Positions 33,933 to 42,273 of a stretch of 64,000 bases of DNA are shown piece by piece. Each line of letters starts with the position of its first letter. Position 1 is the first letter of the stretch. The notes under the pieces are model-generated. The model saw only the letters and a program-made list of their open reading frames with translations, searched no databases and was not told where the DNA came from. The stretch is from NCBI GenBank assembly GCA_029821735.1, contig JALGSU010000020.1, positions 1 to 64,000 of the forward strand, in the 5' to 3' direction. The position numbers and the translations under genes were made by a program. This DNA comes from Candidatus Zipacnadia bacterium. Lineage in GTDB: Bacteria > Armatimonadota > Zipacnadia > Zipacnadales > UBA5352.

Positions 33933-34401
33933 GCTGCCGGACACGTGGCGAGTGTATCTGGATCCCGACAACCTGGGCGAGGACCTGCTCTATCAGTCGC
34001 CGGACGTGGATGACCGCGGCTGGCAGACACTGAAGACATACTCGGCAAGCTGGTCGGACCAAGGGCTGCGCTACTACAAGGGCGTCATGTGGTACCGCAC
34101 CACGGTGCCGATCCCCGCGACCATGCAGGGCCGGAAGATGATGCTGTGGGTCGGGGCGGTCGACGAGATCGCGAACGTGTGGGTGAACGGGACGTATGTG
34201 GGCGAGATGAACACGAACGGCTGGGAACCGGCGGAGCTGGATATCACGCGCATGGTGAAGTTCAAGCAGCCGAACCTGATCGCGATCAAGGTCACAAACG
34301 AGAAGGTCAACGAACTGGGCACAGGCGGCATCCACCGGCCCGCGATGATCTGGTCGCCGGGACCGGACTGGGGGGCGGCGGCCGAGACGCCGGCTGAGTG
34401 A
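33583..34401 (+). CDS. C-terminal part of frameshifted DUF4838-type protein with sugar-binding domain
   Basis: This frame continues the DUF4838 gene: a helical segment (SASIRVATRLAKTEPYKERV, YLKGFLEMRRLADNQEWGKA), then a GH2-N-like beta-sandwich (YKGVMWYRTTVPIPATMQGR, LWVGAVDEIANVWVNGTYVG, PNLIAIKVTNEKVNELGTGG). The sandwich resembles the end of the 29408-31147 protein. No signal peptide or ribosome binding site precedes it, which supports it being the second half of one gene of about 730 residues. The shift is +1 at about 33577-33590. Confidence 0.65.
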   Translation: MHDATRRPAIVKHLSASIRVATRLAKTEPYKERVHIAARALEYLKGFLEMRRLADNQEWGKAQDALDRTREVAQWMHDYDPPLIRPGGGVARINRFWAADIEQANERTSGQNKLVAELPDTWRVYLDPDNLGEDLLYQSPDVDDRGWQTLKTYSASWSDQGLRYYKGVMWYRTTVPIPATMQGRKMMLWVGAVDEIANVWVNGTYVGEMNTNGWEPAELDITRMVKFKQPNLIAIKVTNEKVNELGTGGIHRPAMIWSPGPDWGAAAETPAE

Positions 34402-34480
34402 GAATCAGGCGGGGTGAGACGCGCAGGCGGGGGGCGTTTGGGATCGGCTGAGACAGCCAAGTCTGAGAGGGGATGGAGCC

Positions 34481-35002
34481 ATGAAGGGCCTGAGCATCTC
34501 TGTAGCGTTGCTCGTCATCGTATGCATCGCCGCGTGTATCGGTTGCGGCTCATCGGACGGGAATGGGAACGGCGGGACGAGCTTCGACCCGGCGGGATAC
34601 GCCGGGGACTGGGATGGCAGCTGGACGAACACCACGTTCGCCAGCCAGGGCGACACGTCGGCGACCGTGGTCGTGGATGATGTGGCGAAGACGGTCACCT
34701 TCACGCTGGATGTCGACGGTAACGCGCTGGGCGGGGGCGATCCGCCACCGGTTGTCTTCACTGGAGCCTACACCAGCACGGGCATGAGCTTCTCAGCCAC
34801 CGGGACGGCCTTCGGTGACGTCGTGGCAGATGTCAACGCCAAGGGCGCGATAACCGCGACGATAACGAACGTGCCCGGCGGCGGGATCAACAGCGTCAAC
34901 ATCACCGGGAGCATCGGGGCAACCGCGATGAACCTGAGCTACACGGTGAACTTTACCGGTGGCGGCACGGCGGCAGGGACGATGGCGCTGACCAAGACGT
35001 AG
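34481..35002 (+). CDS. Small lipoprotein
   Basis: A 173-residue protein with a lipoprotein signal (ISVALLVIVCIAACIGC) whose cleavage before Cys at residue 22 fits a lipobox. A Gly/Asn spacer and an all-beta, Thr/Gly-rich domain follow (TVVVDDVAKTVTFTLDVDGN, TATITNVPGGGINSVNITGS). The start at 34481 follows GGGGATGGAGCC. No family is recognised, but similar small beta-rich lipoproteins are common in environmental diderms. It lies 79 bases after the DUF4838 gene. Confidence 0.7.
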   Translation: MKGLSISVALLVIVCIAACIGCGSSDGNGNGGTSFDPAGYAGDWDGSWTNTTFASQGDTSATVVVDDVAKTVTFTLDVDGNALGGGDPPPVVFTGAYTSTGMSFSATGTAFGDVVADVNAKGAITATITNVPGGGINSVNITGSIGATAMNLSYTVNFTGGGTAAGTMALTKT

Positions 35003-35012
35003 CGGCAAGGGG

Positions 35013-35684
35013 TCAGGGGGCGGGGTGGCGGGCGTCGACGAGACCGGCGGGCTCTGCTTCGAGCCACCAGATTGCGCCAATGCCTGCAGACTGGTCGATA
35101 GTCTCATCGGCAACGGTGAGAGGCATCATGCGCTGGACCGACCCGTCTTCGAGGTCCACGAGGCCAATGCCGTAACGGCCCATCGCCTGGCGCAGGTCGG
35201 CGGCGTACTGGAAGGCCACCCAGCGGCGGTCGGGGGAGAGCACGGCCGCCTCAAGTCGACTGCGGGTCTGCACGACGATGTCCTCGGGGAACTGCGAGAG
35301 CGTCAGGCGCGGACCGGCGATCGTGAGCGCGTCTGAAGCGCCCTCGCCCGGCTCGGCAGGCGGGTCGCTGAGCCAGAGGCGTTCGCCAGTGTCCATGTTG
35401 AGCGCGAGGCAGACACGTCCCTCAACGGGCTGGAAGACCAGCCAGCCGGTGGGGCGTGCGACGTCGGCAGTGAGCGCGGGGAGGCCCGTCAGAGCGCCTT
35501 CGGGGGGCTCGCGGCGCAACTCCCACGGCAGGAACACGATCAGCAGCGGCAGAGCCACCAGGAATACCCCGATCAGCCCGATGGTCACCAGACGCACGGA
35601 CAGCGGCAGGCGTCTGAAGAACACCTTGAACCAGTGGTCGCGGACCTCAACGTCGGGTTCGGGGCGTCGGGTTTTCTTGGGCAT
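35013..35684 (-). CDS. Membrane-anchored protein with beta-propeller-like repeats
   Basis: A 223-residue protein. After a charged N-terminus comes one membrane segment (LVTIGLIGVFLVALPLLIVF). The extracytoplasmic part contains motifs of TolB/WD-like repeats (CLALNMDTGERLWLSDPPAE, AAVLSPDRRWVAFQYAADLR, GIGLVDLEDGSVQRMMPLT). It is too short for a full propeller. The function is unknown. It ends 10 bases from the stop of the convergent lipoprotein gene. Confidence 0.6.
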   Translation of the reverse strand: MPKKTRRPEPDVEVRDHWFKVFFRRLPLSVRLVTIGLIGVFLVALPLLIVFLPWELRREPPEGALTGLPALTADVARPTGWLVFQPVEGRVCLALNMDTGERLWLSDPPAEPGEGASDALTIAGPRLTLSQFPEDIVVQTRSRLEAAVLSPDRRWVAFQYAADLRQAMGRYGIGLVDLEDGSVQRMMPLTVADETIDQSAGIGAIWWLEAEPAGLVDARHPAP

Positions 35685-36001
35685 GGCCCTCTAATCCGGA
35701 AAATCGGTGATGGCGGCCTGATAGCCGTCTACAGCCTATTTGGACCCTCAGAAGCGCCGTCGGTTCCTCCGGACGGCGGCGGATATCGAGATCAGTGTAA
35801 CAAGAAAGCGGGCGGGGGCGAACTATCATGTGCGCCCCTCGGAGGGCGGTTTTGATCGGAACACTATGGGCAGTAGTGGAGTCTAAGGATACGTGAGCAA
35901 TTCAGCCGCCGGAGCAGTGTGGAACGGCGTGTCAGAGGGCGCGATCGCCAGGAATCGGCGTGAGCACCTGACAGAATAACCAACGGAGAGGCGGAGACAA
36001 G
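35685..36001. other. Gene-free region
   Basis: About 317 bases between the divergent genes at 35684 and 36002. I see no convincing gene. A small hairpin with a short T-run is present (35833-35853). Otherwise the region presumably holds promoters for both neighbours, but none matches the consensus well. Confidence 0.5.
35833..35853 (+). terminator. Possible small terminator hairpin
   Basis: CGCCC-CTCGGA-GGGCG is followed by GTTTTG. The stem is only five base pairs and no gene ends just upstream on this strand, so the assignment is weak. Confidence 0.25.
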
Positions 36002-37204
36002 TTGCGCCAAATGATATTGGCACTATTCATCGCAGCAACAACCACACTCGGCGCCATGACTGCCGACGCACAGGACTACGTGAACATTGTGCTGGCCAAT
36101 GGCGTAGTAGCGAGGATTCGGACGGCCGGCCAGTATGGGTCGATGTATGAGCGTGAGACGAGGATCAACCAGCGCCTGGTTTCGGCGCTGAGCAACGAGC
36201 TGGCGAACATCTTTCCTCCGAAGATGAAGGTCGCGAAGGCGGACGGTCGGTACACCGTCAGTGTGGGAAACACCTGGCTGATCCAGGTCTATCCCGAGGA
36301 CGCCTCCGGGGCAAGGACGGACGTCAAGTCGCTGGCGTATCAGTGGAAAGACAACTTCGCGGCGCGGCTACCGTGGGCCGTGTCGCCATCGAAGGTGCCC
36401 GCCGGGTATCCGCTTCCGAAGCTGCCAGACGGCCCCGTGGCCACAGGTCCGGTGCCATCGGGATTGCCGGCGCATGATGAGCCGCTGGTGGGGGCGATGG
36501 TCCGTGAGATGACCAAGATTCGGGCCATGAGCGAAGCGGAGTTCACGCAGAAGACGAAGGCGCTTGAGGCCGGGATGCTGGCCATGGTGGTAGGGTACCG
36601 TCAGCAGGGCAATTGCGCGACGCTGCCGACGACGTTCCGGCGCGTGCGCAGCCTGTTCACGGTGCTTCGAGGCACCGGGATGGACGACAACAAGTTCGCG
36701 ATCAACAAGAAGATGTACGCCGGAACCACAATCAAGAAGATCCGCGAGCAGTTCAAGACGCCAGTCGGCACCGGACCGATCCCGACGGTGGCGCAGGTGG
36801 CCATGCCGCTGCTGGGCACACCCGGGCCAGCGGTGACCGTGCAGCCGATCGATGCCCCGCGCATCACATCGGGCACGCCCATCGCGAAGGCGCTTCTGGG
36901 CAGCGGCCTGGATCCGAATAACCAACTGATCAACCCGGGCCAGCAGTTCACGCCGGACATCGCGCAAGTGCTGCTGTATCTGCAGGTGAAGAACGCGCCC
37001 AACAACACGATGGTCGGCGTCACGATCCGGATGGGTGAGGAGATCATCGGCAAGCGGCGCATGAACCTCGGCGGCGACCGGACCCTGGCGGTGACGTTCT
37101 ACCCGCAGACGGCTGACCGATTCACTGAAGGCGACTACCTGTGCGAGATCACAGCAGGCGACCAGACCGCAGCGGTCATCCCGTTCCGCATCGGGAACCT
37201 GTAG
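36002..37204 (+). CDS. Secreted protein with a 'LITVTPADA'-type N-terminal domain
   Basis: A 400-residue protein. The start is probably the TTG at 36002, seven bases after GGAGACAAG; the ATG at 36011 would be 16 bases from it. A signal peptide (ILALFIAATTTLGAMTADAQ) is followed by a domain like those in the exported parts of some cyanobacterial and armatimonadete proteins: NGVVARIRTAG, TRINQRLVSALSNELANIF, then YTVSVGNTWLIQVYPEDASG and AYQWKDNF. The C-terminal about 100 residues look like a beta-sandwich (VGVTIRMGEEIIGKRRMNLG). The function is unknown. A terminator lies after the gene. Confidence 0.7.
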   Translation: MRQMILALFIAATTTLGAMTADAQDYVNIVLANGVVARIRTAGQYGSMYERETRINQRLVSALSNELANIFPPKMKVAKADGRYTVSVGNTWLIQVYPEDASGARTDVKSLAYQWKDNFAARLPWAVSPSKVPAGYPLPKLPDGPVATGPVPSGLPAHDEPLVGAMVREMTKIRAMSEAEFTQKTKALEAGMLAMVVGYRQQGNCATLPTTFRRVRSLFTVLRGTGMDDNKFAINKKMYAGTTIKKIREQFKTPVGTGPIPTVAQVAMPLLGTPGPAVTVQPIDAPRITSGTPIAKALLGSGLDPNNQLINPGQQFTPDIAQVLLYLQVKNAPNNTMVGVTIRMGEEIIGKRRMNLGGDRTLAVTFYPQTADRFTEGDYLCEITAGDQTAAVIPFRIGNL

Positions 37205-37233
37205 GCGGCACGCGCACAGGCGAGAGCAACCAC

Positions 37234-37265
37234 AGCGGCGCCCGGTGATATCGGGCGTCGCTTTT
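37234..37265 (+). terminator. Rho-independent terminator
   Basis: AGCGGCGCCCG and CGGGCGTCGCT form an 11-base stem with one G-T pair around GTGATAT, directly followed by TTTT. It lies 30 bases after the stop of the 36002-37204 gene. Confidence 0.85.
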
Positions 37266-37291
37266 GTCGATGGCAGCGGCGCGAGCGCGTA

Positions 37292-37341
37292 TGTAACAAT
37301 CACACAACGAGGTGTAACACGCGCGGCGGAACGGGCATACT
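37292..37341 (+). promoter_or_regulatory. Possible promoter with TGTAACA direct repeats
   Basis: TGTAACA occurs at 37292-37298 and 37313-37319, 21 bases apart (two helix turns). The second copy, read as a -35 (TGTAAC), is 17 bases from CATACT at 37336-37341. The downstream gene starts at 37391. The repeats could be operator sites; the match to promoter consensus is modest. Confidence 0.35.
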
Positions 37342-37390
37342 GCAGGTGCAGGTAGCGCTCGATATGAGCGTGTTGAGAGGAGGCGGGATC

Positions 37391-38290
37391 ATGCCCAACC
37401 GATTGTCGGCAGTGCGACGCATCCTCCTGAGCCACGGCTACGGGCAGGGCTCACACCGGGCCACAGTTGCCCTCGAGCATCTCGATCCCAGAGCGGTGGC
37501 AGGCTGGGTCTACTGGAAGCTTGGACAGCGGCAGCTCGGCGAAGTCAAGCCCGCGGACATCCGTCGGATCAAGGTGAGTGGCAGCGAGCGCTCGGTCACG
37601 ATCAGCGGAGAGCCGTACGCGGTGGATCAACTGCGCAGATTGGTGCAGGAACTCGACAAGAACGCCGCAGGCGCGATCTCGCTGGCGTGCCTGCCGGTGG
37701 AGACAACGCAACCGCAGCGCCTGCTCTGCCAACCCAGGGCGATCCACCTGGTGGAAATGCCGGATGGGTCGCAGATCGACACGGCCGCAGAAGCGGTGGA
37801 CGTCGCGAAGCTGTGCCCCGTGGAGCCAGATTTCGCCGACGAGATGGTGGTGATCGTCAACCCTTACGTGGACCCGGATGCGGTGGAGGAGATGGTCGTC
37901 GCAGGGATGGCCACGATCGGGGACGAGCCGCGACTGATCGAGCGCAAGGGCCTCGCGGGCACGGTGACCTTCGAGTGCGAACACACCATGCCATCTGGCC
38001 GCGCGGGATTGCGGCTGGCGACGCTGGTTGGTAGCGACGGGCTGATGACTGTGCAGGCCAGCATTCGCTGCAGCGGCTGCCGTCTCGACAGCCCGCTGGC
38101 CAGGGGACGCACCGCGACGGTGCAGTACGTCGCCTATCCAGGCCAGACGGTGGCGCTCGGAGCCGTGCCCGCTACCGGTACCGAGGGCGCCACGACCGTG
38201 CTGCTGGTGACCGCCGACACCGTGGACGTGCGCGCGCACAGAAAGGCGCATGGGGTGGCGCGCAAGACGATGGGCAAGATCAAGAGGTAG
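37391..38290 (+). CDS. Secretin-related protein lacking the pore domain
   Basis: A 299-residue protein starting at 37391 after GAGGAGGCGGGATC. The N-terminal part EHLDPRAVAGWVYWKLGQRQ, followed by IKVSGSERSVTISGEPYAVD and QLRRLVQELDKN, matches the N1/NolW fold of type II/IV secretins, in which a strand-helix unit ends 'ISG....V..I..L...LD'. The C-terminal strand YVAYPGQTVALGAVPATGTE resembles the secretin 'dGqtvvlGGL' beta-lip element. The middle does not contain a recognisable pore barrel, and no signal peptide is visible. It may be an adaptor or a degenerate secretin. Confidence 0.5.
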   Translation: MPNRLSAVRRILLSHGYGQGSHRATVALEHLDPRAVAGWVYWKLGQRQLGEVKPADIRRIKVSGSERSVTISGEPYAVDQLRRLVQELDKNAAGAISLACLPVETTQPQRLLCQPRAIHLVEMPDGSQIDTAAEAVDVAKLCPVEPDFADEMVVIVNPYVDPDAVEEMVVAGMATIGDEPRLIERKGLAGTVTFECEHTMPSGRAGLRLATLVGSDGLMTVQASIRCSGCRLDSPLARGRTATVQYVAYPGQTVALGAVPATGTEGATTVLLVTADTVDVRAHRKAHGVARKTMGKIKR

Positions 38291-38387
38291 GGAAGGGCAG
38301 GCCCGACCGCAAGAACCAACGGCCACAGCCAGCATTCTCTTTCGCTGGCGCCACGGACGCTTCGCCCAGCCCTCGGCGGCCTCGCGG

Positions 38388-39611
38388 TCAGAGGCGGTCG
38401 GTGGCGTAGCGATTCAGGGCCAGAGCTACGATGCCGCACAGCACGAATACCCCGCCGAAAACCCCGAAGACCAGCGCCACATTGTCGGTGGTCAGGCCCA
38501 GGAGCTTGCCGGCCACCACTGCCACCACAACCCCGAGGTCGCGCCAGGTGAACATCGCGCCATACACCAGCGGGCGGCGCTTCTGGTCGGCCGAGTCGCC
38601 GATGAGCGCCGTGCTGACGACTGGCACACTGCCGTTGAGCAAACCGAGCATCAGTGCGGTCAGCGCCAGCCCCGCCGGGTGAGTGATCAGCAAGGGCACC
38701 GACATCCCCAGCGCGCCGCCGAAGAAGCCCATCGCCAGTAGCGACCCGTGTCCGATGCGCTCGACCAGCAGCCCGGAAGTGAAGCTGAGCACAAAGCGCG
38801 CGAAGGGATAGAAGAACGCCGCTATCCACAGCCAGGCCGCACCGTGCTGAACCTCCACGTAGTCAGTGAACGTGCCCAGCACAAAGCCAAAAGCCAGTGA
38901 TGCAGCGAAGAGCAGGAAAGCGGCAATGCGCGACTTGCCGCGACTCATGATCTCCACGAGCGATGACCAGCTGGGTAACTCGGGGAGCGGCTCGGGGCGA
39001 CGTGGCAATACAAAGAGCAGCACGTTGCCGATCGCTGTGGAGCCGAAAGCCGCAACATAAAGCACCCACGGCTGGGTCTCCTGAACCGCATCGAAGATGA
39101 TGCCGAGCACCACCACGCCGAGCATCCAGCCCGCGTGCGTGGCCCCGTAGAGCAACCCCATGCCCAGTCCGTGGCGCTTGGCGCGATCGGTGAGGGCAAG
39201 GACCTGCATCGTGTTGCCCATCCACATCGCCGCGCCGCCCCAGCCCCAGATGGCGGCGGCCAGCAGCGCGAGCGGGTAGCTGGGGTAGAAGTAGAGACCG
39301 AGCATCGCGAGCGCGAAGAAACTGTACATCGTCGCGCCGACGTTGGTGCACTTCCACTGCGGCCAGTTGCGCAGAAGGTAGACGTTGCCGAGGCGGAAGA
39401 TCGTCATCGAGAAGTAGACCATGGCGATGACGAGCGCGCGCTGGAGGTCGGTCCAGTCAGTGAACTCCTCCAGATAGGGGAGGAGGAAGGCCTGCTGGGC
39501 ACCCGCGCCCATGAATATGAGCAGCGATGCGGCCGACAGAAGCAGCACGTGTCTGCGCGTGGACATGCCGGCGGGATCGAGATCGGGTTCGGTCGGCAAC
39601 TCGGTGGTCAC
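38388..39611 (-). CDS. Major facilitator superfamily transporter
   Basis: A 407-residue protein with about 12 membrane segments, the usual MFS size. The loop TDRAKRHGLGMGLLYGATHA between segments and VERIGHGSLLAMGFFGGALG in the second half fit the 'G..D..GRR..' type cytoplasmic loop. The start is a GTG at 39611, nine bases after AAGGAGT. The open frame to 39746 has an unconvincing extension. The transported compound is unknown. It is the distal gene of a minus-strand run whose preceding gene encodes a YchF-like ATPase only 13 bases away. Confidence 0.8.
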   Translation of the reverse strand: MTTELPTEPDLDPAGMSTRRHVLLLSAASLLIFMGAGAQQAFLLPYLEEFTDWTDLQRALVIAMVYFSMTIFRLGNVYLLRNWPQWKCTNVGATMYSFFALAMLGLYFYPSYPLALLAAAIWGWGGAAMWMGNTMQVLALTDRAKRHGLGMGLLYGATHAGWMLGVVVLGIIFDAVQETQPWVLYVAAFGSTAIGNVLLFVLPRRPEPLPELPSWSSLVEIMSRGKSRIAAFLLFAASLAFGFVLGTFTDYVEVQHGAAWLWIAAFFYPFARFVLSFTSGLLVERIGHGSLLAMGFFGGALGMSVPLLITHPAGLALTALMLGLLNGSVPVVSTALIGDSADQKRRPLVYGAMFTWRDLGVVVAVVAGKLLGLTTDNVALVFGVFGGVFVLCGIVALALNRYATDRL

Positions 39612-39624
39612 GAGACAACTCCTT

Positions 39625-40692
39625 CTAGTGGCTGAACAGGATGCCGAGGTAGTCGCCGTCCTGAACCAGGTAGTCGCGGCCCTCAAGACGCATGACACCC
39701 GCGTCGCGGCAGGCGGCCTCCGAACCCAGCTCGTCAAGCTTGACATACGGAATCACGTCGGCGCGGATGAATCCATCGTACATGTCCGTGTGGATCTTAC
39801 CGGCGGCGTCACGGACCGTGGAGCCACCGGTGATGGTCCACGCGCGCGCCTCCTTATGGTTACCGGTATAGAACATCACCACGTCCAACGCATCGTTGCA
39901 GGCGTTGATGAAGCGATCGCGCGCGGCCTCGGGCAGGCCGTAGTCGGCGAGGAACTCGAGGCGCTCGTCCTCGGGCAACTCGGCCAACTCACTCTCGAGT
40001 TCGGCGGCGACCGTGATGTGGCTGAGCCCTCGCTCGATCGCCCAGGCACGAGCATCGTCGGCCCGCTCGCCTTCGAGATCGCTGTCGGCGACGTTGAAGA
40101 CCGCCAGCCAGGGCTTCATGGTCAGCAGCGAGAAGCCGCGGAGAAGGCGCTCCTCGTCAGCGGTCAAAGTCATCTCGCGAGCAAGCCCCTCGGTCTCGAG
40201 GTGGGCCTGCACGCGGAGCATGAGGTCGCGTTCCCAATTGGTTTTGTCGCGCGAGGAACTCAGTTCATGGTCGATGCGCTCGACGCGTGCCTCGCAGACT
40301 GCTATGTCAGTCAGAATCATCTCGAGCACCAGGGCCTGCAGGTCGGCGCGCGGGTCGAGGGGATTGGCTTCGTGGTCCATGTCGCCGAAGCACTGGATGA
40401 CCAGCGCGAAGGCGTCGGCGTCAGTAGCGACCTTGGTGAGTTTGCTCTCGCGCCCGGAGGCGCTCTCGCCCTTGTTCAGCGCCATACAGTCGACAAAGAC
40501 GAGTTCAGACTGAACGACCTTGACCGAACTGAAGAGCTCGGCGAGGCGGTCCAATCGAGGGTCCGGGATCTTGACAACCGCAATCTGTGCCTGACCGGCG
40601 CCGGAGTGCAGGTCCTCACGCGAGCGCCCTGCGACGATGCCGAAACAGGTGGTCTTGCCGCTTCCGGGCAGACCGATGAAACCGACTTTCAT
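39625..40692 (-). CDS. YchF-like OBG-family ATPase
   Basis: A 355-residue protein close in length to YchF. The P-loop is GLPGSGKTTCF, where YchF usually has GLPNVGKS. Switch and nucleotide motifs are VFVDCMALNKGE and a C-terminal TGS/DUF933 region (GNHKEARAWTITGGSTVRDA, KIHTDMYDGFIRADVIPY, GRDYLVQDGDYLGILF). YchF binds ATP rather than GTP and associates with ribosomes. The 'DMYDGFIRADVI' segment is close to the YchF 'HSDFEKGFIRAEVI' consensus. The divergent P-loop may mark a paralogue. The ATG follows GGAGAAGTGACTCGTC. Confidence 0.85.
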   Translation of the reverse strand: MKVGFIGLPGSGKTTCFGIVAGRSREDLHSGAGQAQIAVVKIPDPRLDRLAELFSSVKVVQSELVFVDCMALNKGESASGRESKLTKVATDADAFALVIQCFGDMDHEANPLDPRADLQALVLEMILTDIAVCEARVERIDHELSSSRDKTNWERDLMLRVQAHLETEGLAREMTLTADEERLLRGFSLLTMKPWLAVFNVADSDLEGERADDARAWAIERGLSHITVAAELESELAELPEDERLEFLADYGLPEAARDRFINACNDALDVVMFYTGNHKEARAWTITGGSTVRDAAGKIHTDMYDGFIRADVIPYVKLDELGSEAACRDAGVMRLEGRDYLVQDGDYLGILFSH

Positions 40693-40752
40693 GACGAGTC
40701 ACTTCTCCAACGGATCAGCAGATGATGGCAGACGATGCGTGCGGCGATGAGG

Positions 40753-41394
40753 CTACAGCCCGAGGGCCTCGAGGACCAGCGCGGCAGGTACGGCACCCTC
40801 GCGGAGCACGCGCGGCTCCGGGCCGGTCAGGTCAACCACTGTGGACGGGACACCCACGGGGCAGGGACCGGCGTCGACAATCAGCGAAACGTGCGCGAGC
40901 AGTTCCGGCGGGACAGCGTCGACGTCGCGGGGCGATTCGGCCCCGGAGAGATTCGCGCTGGTGACCGCCAGCGCACCACCCGCCGCCGCGATGATCTCGC
41001 GCGCTACAGCACTGTCGGGCACTCGCAGGCCGACCGTTCCGAGGCCAGCGGTGACCCTCTCGGGCACAGCCGCCGATGCTCGCACGATCATAGTCAGCGC
41101 GCCGGGCCAGAAGCGCTCAGCCAGGCTGCGCGCGCCAGCCGACAGGGGTTCGGCGAGCAGGGGCGCGGCAGCATCGATCGATGAAAGCAGAACCGGCAGG
41201 GCCATGTCGCGCGGGCGAGCCTTGGCCTCGTAAATGTGATCGAGAGCGCAGGGGCTATCGAGAGCAGCCGCCAGCCCGTAGACCGTGTCGGTGGGCATGA
41301 CCAGCAGGCCCCCCGCGCACACGACCGAAGCAGCGCGCGCGGCGACCTCGCCGGGCTCGGCGGCCCCCACCCTGATGACTTCGGGACCATTCAT
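40753..41394 (-). CDS. tsaC: L-threonylcarbamoyladenylate synthase (TsaC/Sua5/YrdC family)
   Basis: A 213-residue YrdC-domain protein without the C-terminal Sua5 domain. Motifs are PTDTVYGLAAAL near residues 34-45, YEAKARPRDMALPVLL with the conserved K-x-R substrate site, VTSANLSGA, and VPSTVVDLTGPEPRVLREGA at the end. It makes threonylcarbamoyl-AMP for the t6A modification of tRNAs reading ANN codons. Its ATG overlaps the stop of prmC (ATGA), so the translation-related genes prfA, prmC and tsaC form one transcript. Confidence 0.92.
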   Translation of the reverse strand: MNGPEVIRVGAAEPGEVAARAASVVCAGGLLVMPTDTVYGLAAALDSPCALDHIYEAKARPRDMALPVLLSSIDAAAPLLAEPLSAGARSLAERFWPGALTMIVRASAAVPERVTAGLGTVGLRVPDSAVAREIIAAAGGALAVTSANLSGAESPRDVDAVPPELLAHVSLIVDAGPCPVGVPSTVVDLTGPEPRVLREGAVPAALVLEALGL

Positions 41395-42263
41395 CGTTGG
41401 TCGACTCCCGGAAGCTCCGCCGACACCACTCGCTCAACGCCGCCCATGTCTCGGCTGATTGCGGCGTTGCACCCGGGCCACGACGCCTCAAGGATGCGCG
41501 AAACCGCCCGGGCCTGGTCGGCACCCACCTCGAACGCGACTGCCCGCAGAGATGGCAGCTCTGCGCAGCCGGTGGCGATGCGGGAATAGATTCCGGTGCC
41601 GTCAGCGGACTCGCCCAACAGCGCGGCGCGTGGCTCGTGGTCCGTGATCTCTGGCTGCAACCCGGACATCTCATCCGCGCGCACATAGGGCGGGTTGCTC
41701 ACCACAACCTGTGCGCGCTCGCGCCAGTCTGCACCGAGCGCGGCCAGGCAGTCGCCCTGGGCGAACTGCACGCGGCCCTCGAGATCGTGCAGAGCAGCGT
41801 TCTCGGCCGCCAACGCCAGAGCGTCCGCCGAGATGTCCGTCGCCAGCACCTGCACGTCGGGCAATTCCAGAGCGACGGTCAGCGCGATGACGCCCGTGCC
41901 CGTGCCCACGTCCACGACGTGGACGGCACCGGTGGCGCCCACCAAGTCAATCGCGATCTCCACCAGCGTCTCAGTATCTGGACGGGGGACCAGCGCGCGG
42001 GGATCGCAGCGGAATACTCGGCCGAAGAACTCGGTGTCGCCAACCACATACTGCAACGGCTCGCGAGCGGTTCGGCGGGTCACAAGCTCGGCCAGGCGCG
42101 CCAACTCGCCCGCCAGCAACTCGCGGCCGGCGCTCAACGAGACCTCGGAAAGACTCAACCCCAGCACATGCGATGCCAACACGCGCGCGTCATGCGCCGG
42201 CGAATCCACCCCCGCCTCGGACAGACAACCCACCGTGTCAGCAAGCCAGTCGCGGAGAGTCAC
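41391..42263 (-). CDS. prmC: Peptide chain release factor N(5)-glutamine methyltransferase
   Basis: A 290-residue methyltransferase. An N-terminal helical domain (LRDWLADTVGCLSEAGVDSP) precedes the SAM-binding core: VHVVDVGTGTGVIALTVALE, VLATDISADALALAAENA and the catalytic VVSNPPYV, characteristic of PrmC/HemK. It methylates Gln in the GGQ motif of release factors. The start is a GTG at 42263, after AAGAGGATCTCA. It lies 10 bases after prfA, its substrate gene, and overlaps tsaC. Confidence 0.93.
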   Translation of the reverse strand: MTLRDWLADTVGCLSEAGVDSPAHDARVLASHVLGLSLSEVSLSAGRELLAGELARLAELVTRRTAREPLQYVVGDTEFFGRVFRCDPRALVPRPDTETLVEIAIDLVGATGAVHVVDVGTGTGVIALTVALELPDVQVLATDISADALALAAENAALHDLEGRVQFAQGDCLAALGADWRERAQVVVSNPPYVRADEMSGLQPEITDHEPRAALLGESADGTGIYSRIATGCAELPSLRAVAFEVGADQARAVSRILEASWPGCNAAISRDMGGVERVVSAELPGVDQR

Positions 42264-42273
42264 TGAGATCCTC

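Noticed and set aside
36368-37435. Minus-strand ORF (355 codons)
   Set aside because: It is antisense to the secreted protein at 36002-37204, which has a signal peptide and terminator.
39511-40725. Long plus-strand ORF (404 codons)
   Set aside because: It is antisense to the YchF-like gene, which has a P-loop and TGS region.
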